A stretch of DNA of 5,548 bases from Nitrospirales bacterium. Lineage in GTDB: Bacteria > Nitrospirota > Nitrospiria > Nitrospirales > UBA8639. The DNA lies in contig JAJDBO010000057.1 in NCBI GenBank assembly GCA_029261305.1, positions 1-5,548 on the forward strand, written 5' to 3'. Below, one piece after another: positions 1 through 5,548 of this stretch (the stretch's first letter is position 1; the number at the start of each line of letters is the position of its first letter). The notes under the pieces were generated by a model. The model had not been told where the DNA came from and searched no databases. It saw only the letters and a program-made list of their open reading frames with translations. The translations under genes were made by a program, and so were the position numbers.

Positions 1-21
1 TCCGCGAAAAATACACTCTGA
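1..21 (+). CDS. Possible C-terminal end of an upstream gene (partial)
   Basis: Read in frame 1, the first bases encode S-A-K-N-T-L and then a TGA stop at 19-21. This stop overlaps the Shine-Dalgarno sequence of the following prenyl synthase, an arrangement typical of translationally coupled genes. In many bacteria the gene just upstream of an ispA-type synthase is xseB, the small subunit of exodeoxyribonuclease VII, so that is the natural guess. Six residues are far too few to identify a protein, and the other two forward frames are also open here. The existence of this gene end is therefore an inference from context. Confidence 0.2.
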   Translation, partial: SAKNTL

Positions 22-25
22 AAGG
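20..25 (+). promoter_or_regulatory. Ribosome binding site for the prenyl synthase
   Basis: GAAAGG lies six bases before the ATG at 32, a good spacing for a Shine-Dalgarno sequence. It supports that ATG as the start codon. It also overlaps the possible upstream stop at 19-21. Confidence 0.55.
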
Positions 26-31
26 CCCGGT

Positions 32-928
32 ATGTCAGTCGATATTGAGCAATACCTCAAAGAAAAACAGCAGCTCGTTGACCGATATTTAGAAGCGCAC
101 CTTCCGCCGGAAGGTACTTCCCCTGCAGTGCTGCATGAGTCCATTCGATATAGTCTTTTAGCGGGCGGCAAACGCATTCGACCCATTTTGACGATTGCTG
201 CTGCCGAGGCCATTGGGCATTCTCCTGCTTCGGTACTTCCTGTGGCCTGTGCCTTTGAATTTATTCACACCTACTCCCTGATTCATGATGATTTGCCAGC
301 CATGGATAATGATGATTTTCGTCGAGGGAAGCCGACCAATCATAAGGTCTATGGCGATGGCATGGCGATTTTAGCCGGGGATGGATTGCAAACCATGGCG
401 TTTGAGTGGTGCAGCCGTGCGGATTTGGTGAATGATGTTGAGCCCTTTGTGTTGGTTCAAATTATTGCGGAACTGGCGTTGGGGTCAGGGAATGATGGCA
501 TGGTGGGTGGACAGGTGATGGACATTCAAGCTGAAAATCAACAAGTGGAATTGGGGGAATTGCAAAATATTCACGCGCATAAAACTGGTAAGCTTATTCG
601 TGCTTCGGTGCGAGCTGGGGCTTTGTTAGCTGGTGCCAATTTTACTCAATTCAACCAGCTGACGGGTTATGCTGAAGACATTGGTTTAGCGTTTCAAATT
701 GCCGATGATGTGTTGAACGTGACGGGTACGCGCGAGGAACTTGGGAAAGATGCCAACACAGATGCCGAACGTGGCAAGCAAACCTATCCTTCGTTTTATG
801 GTTTGGAGGGTGCGAAAAAACTCGCTCAGGAATGTGCGGATCGCGCGATAGGTCGCCTTGGCAGCTTTGGGGAAAAGGCTGAGCCATTACGAGGCATTGC
901 GCAGTATACTGTGAGCCGTCGGAAATAG
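32..928 (+). CDS. ispA: Short-chain polyprenyl diphosphate synthase (farnesyl/geranylgeranyl diphosphate synthase, IspA type)
   Basis: This cytosolic enzyme condenses isopentenyl diphosphate with allylic diphosphates to give C15 or C20 prenyl diphosphates, the precursors of hopanoids, carotenoids and quinone tails. The 298 residues match the usual family length. Visible motifs are GGKRIRP at 45-51 for diphosphate binding, the first aspartate-rich motif DDLPAMD at 86-92 in the bacterial DDx4D form, GQVMD at 160-164, KTG at 184-186, the second aspartate-rich motif DDVLN at 225-229, and GKQTYP at 248-253. The stretch YSLIHDDLPAMD is the same as in E. coli IspA as I remember it. Tyrosine 81, five residues before the first motif, fits a farnesyl-type chain-length pocket, but product length cannot be fixed from sequence and C20 is possible. 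The last position of the second motif is Asn instead of Asp, which occurs in some active homologues. The start is supported by a Shine-Dalgarno sequence. The gene heads a terpenoid block. The family is certain; the symbol is less so. Confidence 0.93.
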   Translation: MSVDIEQYLKEKQQLVDRYLEAHLPPEGTSPAVLHESIRYSLLAGGKRIRPILTIAAAEAIGHSPASVLPVACAFEFIHTYSLIHDDLPAMDNDDFRRGKPTNHKVYGDGMAILAGDGLQTMAFEWCSRADLVNDVEPFVLVQIIAELALGSGNDGMVGGQVMDIQAENQQVELGELQNIHAHKTGKLIRASVRAGALLAGANFTQFNQLTGYAEDIGLAFQIADDVLNVTGTREELGKDANTDAERGKQTYPSFYGLEGAKKLAQECADRAIGRLGSFGEKAEPLRGIAQYTVSRRK

Positions 929-942
929 CCGGCTTCGACCAA

Positions 943-973
943 TTTCGATTTCAAGGTTCATCTTTCCTATAAT
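943..973 (+). promoter_or_regulatory. Candidate sigma70-type promoter before hpnA
   Basis: A perfect TATAAT lies at 968-973 in the AT-rich spacer between the prenyl synthase and hpnA, 33 bases before the hpnA ATG. The best -35 match is only TTTCGA at 943-948 (three of six, 19-base spacer), so the case rests on the -10 box and its position. If real, hpnA can be transcribed independently of the synthase. Confidence 0.35.
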
Positions 974-1006
974 TTTCTTTCAACATTTTTTTCAAAGTGT
1001 GATCTT

Positions 1007-1993
1007 ATGAAAGCCTTAGTCACAGGGGCCACAGGATTTATTGGATCGGCGGTCGCACGTGCGCTGATTGCTGGTGGTACCGAGGTGCGAGTTCTTGTTC
1101 GCTCTGGGACAGATCTTCGAGCGTTGGATGGGTTGCCGGTGGAATCGGTGCAGGGCGATTTATGCGATGTGGCGTCTTTGCGAGCGGCTCTGGCTGGCTG
1201 CCAGCACTTGTATCATGTGGCGGCTCATTATGCGTTATGGGCTCGCGATCCCTCCGTGTTTTATACAGTCAATGTGGATGGGACGAAGGCGCTGATGAAG
1301 GCGGCTCAGGATGTCGGAATTGAACGTATTGTCTACACGAGCTCTGTCGCCGCTCTGGGAGTTCCCGAACCGGGTGGCGTGGCGAATGAGGAAACTCAAT
1401 CTTCTTTGGAACACATGATTGGGGATTATAAGCGGTCGAAGTATTTGGCTGAGCAGGAAGTGCTTAAGTTGGCGAAAGCCGGGTTGCCCGTGGTGATTGT
1501 GAATCCTTCGGCTCCGATTGGGGTGTTTGATGTGAAACCCACGCCCACCGGACAAATTGTGGTGGACTTTATGAAGGGGCGAATTCCTGCCTATATGGAA
1601 ACCGGTATGAATTTAACCGACGTCGAAGATGTGGCGGTAGGGCATTTGCGTGCGATGGAGCGTGGTCGAATTGGGGAGCGGTATATCCTAGGCAATCGCA
1701 ACCTGATGCTTCGCGATATTTTTGAGATGTTGAGTGCGATCACCGGTGTGAGGGCGCCGACAATTAAGCTGCCCCGTGGATTCGTGTTGCCGTTGGCGTA
1801 TATCAATCAATGGATCGCCGATTATGTGACCCATCAAACCCCGCGGATTCCGCTTGAAGGAGTGCGGATGGCCAAGTACTTGATGCATTATGATTGCTCG
1901 AAAGCTGTTCGGGAACTGGGCTTACCTCAGACGCCGGTGGAAGTGGCGCTAGAAAAGGCGGTGAGGTGGTTTCGGGATCATGGCTACGCGTGA
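1007..1993 (+). CDS. hpnA: Hopanoid-associated NAD-dependent sugar epimerase HpnA
   Basis: This 328-residue protein belongs to the extended short-chain dehydrogenase/reductase family (NAD-dependent epimerase/dehydratase). A Rossmann nucleotide-binding motif GATGFIG is at residues 7-13, with the strand MKALVT before it. DL at 51-52 sits where the adenine-contact region is expected. TSS at 111-113 and YKRSK at 141-145 supply the catalytic Ser/Thr, Tyr141 and Lys145. NPSAPIG at 166-172 and the overall pattern match HpnA, the epimerase/reductase-like protein repeatedly found in hopanoid loci. Its exact substrate is not settled to my knowledge; a nucleotide sugar or a hopanoid side-chain intermediate is usually proposed. 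It is expected to be cytosolic. The ATG lacks a convincing Shine-Dalgarno sequence, but it places the Rossmann strand at the very N-terminus as in relatives. Other hopanoid genes such as squalene-hopene cyclase are not in this window. Confidence 0.88.
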   Translation: MKALVTGATGFIGSAVARALIAGGTEVRVLVRSGTDLRALDGLPVESVQGDLCDVASLRAALAGCQHLYHVAAHYALWARDPSVFYTVNVDGTKALMKAAQDVGIERIVYTSSVAALGVPEPGGVANEETQSSLEHMIGDYKRSKYLAEQEVLKLAKAGLPVVIVNPSAPIGVFDVKPTPTGQIVVDFMKGRIPAYMETGMNLTDVEDVAVGHLRAMERGRIGERYILGNRNLMLRDIFEMLSAITGVRAPTIKLPRGFVLPLAYINQWIADYVTHQTPRIPLEGVRMAKYLMHYDCSKAVRELGLPQTPVEVALEKAVRWFRDHGYA

Positions 1994-2115
1994 TTCGCGA
2001 TGCGTTAAGCCTGAATCGTTACCTGGAGAAGCCATCCGTGTCTTTTACGTTTTACTCATCACCCTTTAAACTTCACGACTCTTTTTTCATTTATTACCCA
2101 TGAAATAACTTTCCT

Positions 2116-2910
2116 GTGGATATATTCCTTCTCTTTCTGAAAACAATTTTGCTGCGGCCGTATGTGTTTTTCTTCCTGGCGGTGTCGTTATTTGCGGCGT
2201 CGAGATTTTTGGGTTGGAAACGTACGTATTGGATGTTTGGTATCACTTGGCTTACAGCTTTTGTGTGTGAGTTTTTATCCACTCGGATTGGATTCCCATT
2301 TGGCGATTATTATTACACGGCATCGACGGTAGGCGAGGAATTATATATTTTCAATATTCCGTTTATGGATTCCTTGTCGTTTACGTTCCTCCTGTACGCA
2401 AGTTATTGTCTGGCTTTGCTGTTTGTCATGCCGTTTCAAAATGCTTCTCAACCTTTTGGGAAGCATCTTGTGCTGCGAGGGGCACTTTCTTGGCCAGTGA
2501 TTTGTCTGACTTGCCTGTTTTTTATGTTCATCGATATCGTGATTGATCCTGTTGCGCTTCAGGGAGGACGTTGGTTTTTAGGGCAAATTTATGGATATCC
2601 CGATCCTGGTGTGTATTTTGGGGTGCCGCTTGCCAATTTCATTGGATGGTTTATCGTTGGGCTGATCGCCATGATCGGTTATCGTGCCGTTGATAAAAGC
2701 CAGGGGGTTCTGCCTCGGCTTCCTGAAACCGTTCCTGCCCGGGAAGTGATGTTGGGTGTTGGTCTGTATTACGGCGTGCTCCTGTTTAACCTCGGTGTGA
2801 CCTTTTGGATTGGCGAGCCATTGATGGGCTTGGCGGGGTGTTTTATTTATATCCCCATTACGGTGTTTGTATGGTTGAAGCTTTCCGGACGTCTTCCAGT
2901 TTCCATTTAA
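2116..2910 (+). CDS. Carotenoid biosynthesis membrane protein, CruF/DUF422 family
   Basis: This 264-residue, very hydrophobic protein has about seven predicted membrane segments by eye (roughly 12-30, 40-57, 85-107, 122-144, 170-190, 212-232 and 237-255). It carries the family signatures: FPFGDYYYT at 60-68, D140 and DPVA at 144-147, and YFGVPLANFIGW at 167-178. Characterised members are carotenoid 1',2'-hydratases, either CruF acting on gamma-carotene in cyanobacteria and other bacteria or bisanhydrobacterioruberin hydratase in haloarchaea. They add water to the terminal double bond of an acyclic end. That reaction is inferred here, not shown, so no symbol is given. The start is the first possible one in frame, a GTG, because a TGA lies in frame at 2101. 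No Shine-Dalgarno sequence precedes it. An ATG at 2100 is followed almost at once by TAA and is out of frame. The N-terminus up to LLRPYVF looks complete. It lies 122 bases after hpnA. Confidence 0.82.
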   Translation: MDIFLLFLKTILLRPYVFFFLAVSLFAASRFLGWKRTYWMFGITWLTAFVCEFLSTRIGFPFGDYYYTASTVGEELYIFNIPFMDSLSFTFLLYASYCLALLFVMPFQNASQPFGKHLVLRGALSWPVICLTCLFFMFIDIVIDPVALQGGRWFLGQIYGYPDPGVYFGVPLANFIGWFIVGLIAMIGYRAVDKSQGVLPRLPETVPAREVMLGVGLYYGVLLFNLGVTFWIGEPLMGLAGCFIYIPITVFVWLKLSGRLPVSI

Positions 2911-2966
2911 ATCTAAGATGACCGTCCCTGAAAGGGTTTAAAAACTTATTTCTTGCCACTTCATGC

Positions 2967-2995
2967 TTGTCTCAAGGTATGGGCATGGGTAAGAT
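2967..2995 (+). promoter_or_regulatory. Candidate sigma70-type promoter in the spacer before the small membrane protein gene
   Basis: TTGTCT at 2967-2972 and TAAGAT at 2990-2995 are separated by 17 bases, each matching four of six consensus bases. They lie in the 169-base spacer after the carotenoid gene, about 85 bases before the next start. The same TAAGAT -10 sequence occurs in the stronger promoter near the end of the window. This is a weak call on sequence alone. Confidence 0.3.
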
Positions 2996-3079
2996 GACAA
3001 AGACCACCAATACTTTCTCTAGAAACTCACGGATATTTTAATAAAGATGCGATTTATTCCAAGGGATTAGGCTCAGGCC

Positions 3080-3481
3080 ATGCGAGGATTTATTCTTCGG
3101 TTTATCGTGACAGGCGTTGCAGTGTTGGTTGCGAGTGAAATGATTCCAGGCATTCGAATTGACTCTTTGACCGCGGGAATCGTGGGCGCCATTGTCCTGG
3201 CGTTGTTGAATGCGCTGGTTCGGCCCATTCTGTATTTGTTGTCTGCCCCATTTATTGTTGTCACGTTGGGGCTCTTTATGCTGGTCATCAATGGTTTTCT
3301 GTTGGAGGTGGTTTCCTTTTTAGTCAAGGGATTCCACGTCGAGGGGTTTTGGCCAGCGGTTGGTGGTGCCGTGATCATTAGCCTGGTCAGTGGCCTCATG
3401 AATCTGTTTGTGTCGGAGCGTGGGCATGTTGAGGTAGCGACCTCCCACCATCGCGAAAGAAAAATTCGGCATATCAATTGA
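3080..3481 (+). CDS. Small four-helix membrane protein, phage holin 4_2 / YvlD family
   Basis: This 133-residue inner-membrane protein has four hydrophobic segments (about 5-22, 30-50, 55-80 and 90-111). The characteristic family core is LNALVRPILYLLSAP at 43-57, followed by a GLFMLVINGFLLE stretch around 64-76. The match is to PF04020, a family named after phage holins. Members like YvlD are common chromosomal genes outside prophages, and no lysis or phage genes are near, so a holin role is unlikely. The molecular function is not established; envelope-stress links are known for some members. The tail after residue 112 is hydrophilic, contains HHRERKIRH, and probably lies in the cytoplasm. 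A stop codon at 3068 in frame makes this ATG the first possible start. The Shine-Dalgarno signal is poor, with AAGGG 14 bases upstream. Confidence 0.85.
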   Translation: MRGFILRFIVTGVAVLVASEMIPGIRIDSLTAGIVGAIVLALLNALVRPILYLLSAPFIVVTLGLFMLVINGFLLEVVSFLVKGFHVEGFWPAVGGAVIISLVSGLMNLFVSERGHVEVATSHHRERKIRHIN

Positions 3482-3506
3482 AATAAGCCTTCCACGCCTA
3501 TAGAAT
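3478..3506 (+). promoter_or_regulatory. Sigma70-type promoter for the kinase-like gene
   Basis: TTGAAA at 3478-3483 and TAGAAT at 3501-3506 are separated by exactly 17 bases, with five of six consensus matches in each box. The -35 box overlaps the stop codon of the preceding membrane protein gene (3479-3481). Transcription would start near 3513, leaving a leader of about 20 bases before the ATG at 3534. This suggests the kinase-like gene has its own promoter even though it is only 52 bases from its neighbour. Confidence 0.5.
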
Positions 3507-3533
3507 CCGCTGACGGGAAATACCAACAACATT

Positions 3534-5372
3534 ATGCGCAAAACTCCTGCTCCTAAACCTACGCCAGTTTCGAAACAGACAACACTTCAACGAATTCTCA
3601 CGACTGTGGTGAATGACTTGGGGATGGATTCGACTGTCGCTATCTTGAATCACGCCGATGGTCCTTTGACCCCTCAGGTCACACGAGGGTTCTCGGATCG
3701 TGAGGTCCAGGCCGCTCTGCGGGCTCTATCTGGCAACGTACTGAATCCCGAGAAAAGCAATGGTCGGGCTAATGGGGCTGATCTTAAAGGAGGCCTACGC
3801 CTTCGCGTCGTGGCTCCAAGTTCCAAAAACCTCCTGGCGGTGCCCCTGAACGATGGGTCGCAAATGTATGGGGTTGTGGTGTTGGGCAAGCGCGAGGGGA
3901 GTTCTTTTTCCAAAAAAGATCGTGTTTCGATTGATTCTGTCAGGGACAGTATTACCAAGCAGTTGCGTGAAGCTCACCTTTTTGACGGGACTGTCATTCT
4001 TCATCAACCCAAAGTGGTACAGGAGCCGGCTCCAGCTCCATCTCCAAAAGTTGAAACAGAGCCTCAACAAGCCGCTCAGGCGAGGACGTTTACCTCCCCG
4101 CGGGTGCAAGAAAAGATTGCTGAACTCTTGACCGAGACCCAAACCACCATTCCTTTTGATCGAGGCTGGGTGACATTGTACGATCCTCTGGCTGCCTCCC
4201 TAGAAGTGCTTGGTGGTCTAGCAGGCCATAAGAAAGAACTTCTCCCTGGGCAAAATTTATCGTTAAATGAATCCGCTTCCGGTTGGACGGTTCGGCATCG
4301 TAAGCCCCGTATTGATCATAACTTGGCTTCAACTCAGGGGCGGTTCCAAGACTACAAACAACTCTATCGTGAAAAGTTTCGATGCACCCTGGTTGTCCCT
4401 TTCTTTGTGAGAGGCCGGGTGGGTGGGACCGTGACCATTTCTTCAAAAACTGCTGATCAATATGAGGCCGCAGAGTCAGAATCACGAAAACTTGGAACGG
4501 TGACGACTCAATTGGCACAAATGTTTGAAGATCCGGTTTATAACCTTTCTGTCTTTTCAGCTCCACCAGCTATCGAAAAGCCTTCAACCGATCCTTCTGC
4601 TCCTCCCCCTGCTCCATCTGAGCCTGCGATACGGCGTCAAGAGCGTCAGTCTGCCTTAAATGAGGTCAGTTCATTTTTGGCTGCGGAAATTCGTGAACCT
4701 ATGGGCTTTATTCGCGCGCAGCTGGAGGAAGTCACAGGAGAAGGGACTTTGGATTTCGAATCTCAAACTCGCGTGGAAGCTGCCATGCGTGACATGATAC
4801 GCATGGAAAGCCTGCTGCATGAAATTTTGGACTTTACCAAACCGCTAGAACTGGATCGACGTCCCTGCCGTATCCCCAATTTGATTGAGGAATCCCTTGC
4901 CCTGATTGCGACGGATTTGAAGGTCAATCGCATTGAAGTGACGAAGGATTTTCCTGCACGGCTTGCTCAAGTGCGGTGGGATATGGACAAAATGCGGCAT
5001 GTGTTTTTAAGCATATTCAAAAATGCTCTGGAGGCGATGTCTCCCGGAGGAAACATTCGTGTTTCTGCCGCGCCGCACCGGGGCCGTCAACCAGAAATCA
5101 TCGTGCGGATTCAAAATGATGGGGCTCCTATCCCTGAAGAACTCGTTGAAAAGGTGTTTGAGCCCTATTTTACAACGAAATGGTCAGGAACAGGGCTCGG
5201 CTTAGCGACGGTGAAAAAGATTGTTGAAGAGCACCAGGGACGCATTTCCATAGAAAGCCACCCTGAAGAGGGCACAACATTAGAACTTAGATTTCCTGCC
5301 CTTCGTCCCAAAGTGCCCTATCGCCGGCGTGGCGGGCCGCCAAGAAGGCCTCCTCGGCGTTCCGCAGAGTAA
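3534..5372 (+). CDS. Dual-GAF histidine kinase-like protein lacking the phosphoacceptor histidine
   Basis: This 612-residue protein has no membrane segment, so it is probably cytoplasmic. In order it shows a GAF-like domain (about 17-150), a Pro-rich linker (163-176), a second, clearer GAF domain (about 190-335, with SASGWTVRHRKPRIDH at 247-262), another Pro-rich linker (345-365), a HisKA-like dimerisation helix pair (about 372-440), an HATPase_c domain (about 447-590), and a basic Arg/Pro tail (591-612). The H-box reads LAAEIREP (382-389), where relatives have L-A-H-E-I-R-N-P, so Ala384 (GCG at 4683-4685) replaces the histidine. The ATP site keeps the Mg-binding Asn497 in KNALEAM, the F-box FEPYFTTK (542-549) and the G2 box GTGLGLATV (552-560), but the G1 box is NDGAPIP (528-534) instead of D-x-G-x-G. 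Phosphotransfer by the usual route is therefore unlikely. A pseudokinase or ligand-sensing scaffold is inferred. No response regulator is seen in the window. Domain family is secure; activity is not. Confidence 0.88.
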   Translation: MRKTPAPKPTPVSKQTTLQRILTTVVNDLGMDSTVAILNHADGPLTPQVTRGFSDREVQAALRALSGNVLNPEKSNGRANGADLKGGLRLRVVAPSSKNLLAVPLNDGSQMYGVVVLGKREGSSFSKKDRVSIDSVRDSITKQLREAHLFDGTVILHQPKVVQEPAPAPSPKVETEPQQAAQARTFTSPRVQEKIAELLTETQTTIPFDRGWVTLYDPLAASLEVLGGLAGHKKELLPGQNLSLNESASGWTVRHRKPRIDHNLASTQGRFQDYKQLYREKFRCTLVVPFFVRGRVGGTVTISSKTADQYEAAESESRKLGTVTTQLAQMFEDPVYNLSVFSAPPAIEKPSTDPSAPPPAPSEPAIRRQERQSALNEVSSFLAAEIREPMGFIRAQLEEVTGEGTLDFESQTRVEAAMRDMIRMESLLHEILDFTKPLELDRRPCRIPNLIEESLALIATDLKVNRIEVTKDFPARLAQVRWDMDKMRHVFLSIFKNALEAMSPGGNIRVSAAPHRGRQPEIIVRIQNDGAPIPEELVEKVFEPYFTTKWSGTGLGLATVKKIVEEHQGRISIESHPEEGTTLELRFPALRPKVPYRRRGGPPRRPPRRSAE

Positions 5373-5414
5373 ATTATGGTGTTTTTGAACAATTGGTTAC
5401 TTTTAAGAGGATGC

Positions 5415-5444
5415 TTGACACTCCCTAGGGAAAATGAATAAGAT
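5415..5444 (+). promoter_or_regulatory. Sigma70-type promoter for the gene starting at 5523
   Basis: A perfect -35 box TTGACA at 5415-5420 is followed after 18 bases by TAAGAT at 5439-5444 (four of six). Transcription would start around 5451, giving a leader of about 72 bases before the ATG at 5523. The spacer contains a perfect palindrome, listed separately. Together with the strong Shine-Dalgarno sequence this suggests a well-expressed gene. Confidence 0.5.
5422..5431. repeat. Perfect 10-base palindrome in a promoter spacer (possible operator)
   Basis: TCCCTAGGGA is a perfect inverted repeat with no loop, centred between the -35 and -10 boxes of the promoter at 5415-5444. A dyad in this position could be a repressor site or, less likely with an 18-base spacer, a MerR-type activator site. 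A 10-base palindrome can arise by chance, so function is inferred only from its placement. Confidence 0.3.
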
Positions 5445-5509
5445 CCACCCTTCTTTTTGGAATGAGATCAGATTTTTCACGTCCTTATCGGCTATAACCT
5501 GTATTAACA

Positions 5510-5515
5510 AAGGAG
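5510..5515 (+). promoter_or_regulatory. Strong ribosome binding site for the gene at 5523
   Basis: AAGGAG lies seven bases before the ATG at 5523. It is the best Shine-Dalgarno match in the window and fixes that ATG as a start codon although only eight full codons are visible. Confidence 0.7.
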
Positions 5516-5522
5516 CGCACTT

Positions 5523-5548
5523 ATGAAAGCTACTCGCCTTCTTCTCGT
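5523..5548 (+). CDS. Start of a gene cut by the window end, probable secreted or lipoprotein product
   Basis: The visible residues are M-K-A-T-R-L-L-L: a short, positively charged start (Lys2, Arg5) running into leucines, as in the n-region and early h-region of a signal peptide. Export is therefore a reasonable inference, but the family cannot be told from eight residues. The start is well supported by the Shine-Dalgarno sequence and the promoter upstream. The gene is partial because the sequence ends. Confidence 0.6.

Noticed and set aside
914..934. Inverted repeat AGCCG...CGGCT around the stop codon of the prenyl synthase
   Set aside because: A five-base stem with an 11-base loop and no T tract after it; this could easily be chance.
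2044..2072. Possible promoter TTTACG-17-TAAACT before the carotenoid gene
   Set aside because: Four of six matches in each box in an AT-rich spacer is close to background. The 122-base spacer otherwise shows nothing clear.
1894..2103. Forward reading frame overlapping the end of hpnA and running into the spacer
   Set aside because: It lies out of frame within well-supported hpnA coding sequence, its product resembles nothing, and its latter part is low-complexity AT-rich spacer.
2925..2940. Small hairpin CCCT-GAA-AGGG just after the carotenoid gene, as a terminator
   Set aside because: The stem is only four base pairs and is followed by TTTAAAA, not a run of T. It is too weak to call a rho-independent terminator.
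2994..3041. Tiny reading frame of 15 codons (MTKTTNTFSRNSRIF) in the 169-base spacer
   Set aside because: No Shine-Dalgarno sequence, no recognisable similarity, and a length expected by chance.
3080..3481. Evidence of a prophage, from the 'phage holin' family name
   Set aside because: The family is widespread in chromosomes, and no endolysin, structural gene, integrase or attachment repeat is present in the window.
3073..3495. Long antisense reading frame opposite the small membrane protein gene
   Set aside because: It mirrors the codons of the YvlD-family gene on the other strand. The + strand protein has clear family motifs and the antisense product does not.

Overview
The window is ordinary bacterial chromosome, with five complete genes and the first codons of a sixth, all on the + strand. 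There is no sign of phage, transposon, CRISPR array, tRNA or rRNA. By eye the base composition is about half G+C, and the genes are separated by AT-richer spacers. A bacterial-type short-chain prenyl diphosphate synthase, a hopanoid-associated epimerase (HpnA) and a CruF-like carotenoid protein point to a Gram-negative, hopanoid- and carotenoid-making bacterium. A marine-type Nitrospira or another Nitrospirota is my best guess from this gene set, but it rests on impression and not on any marker gene.

Positions 1-2910 form a terpenoid block. A farnesyl/geranylgeranyl diphosphate synthase (32-928) makes the prenyl precursor from which both hopanoids and carotenoids derive. HpnA (1007-1993) is an NAD(P)-binding short-chain dehydrogenase/epimerase linked to hopanoid loci. 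A multi-spanning membrane protein of the CruF/DUF422 carotenoid family (2116-2910) follows. The spacers of 78 and 122 bases are long enough for internal promoters, and a perfect TATAAT lies before hpnA, so the three genes may not be a single strict operon.

Positions 2911-5372 form a second block. A small four-helix membrane protein of the 'phage holin 4_2'/YvlD family (3080-3481) is followed by a 612-residue soluble protein with two GAF domains and a histidine-kinase core (3534-5372). A good sigma70-type promoter (TTGAAA-17-TAGAAT) overlaps the stop codon of the small membrane gene and probably drives the kinase-like gene separately. This protein is the most unusual item in the window: its H-box has alanine where the phosphoacceptor histidine should be, while most of its ATP-binding motifs remain. 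It looks like a pseudokinase or a kinase-like signalling scaffold.

Positions 5373-5548 hold a promoter with a perfect TTGACA -35 box, a 10-base perfect palindrome inside its spacer, a strong Shine-Dalgarno sequence, and the start of a gene cut by the window edge whose first residues look like a signal peptide.

I did not find a clearly new multi-gene system. The leads worth following are the histidine-less kinase, the hpnA/cruF-like linkage, and the palindrome-bearing promoter.
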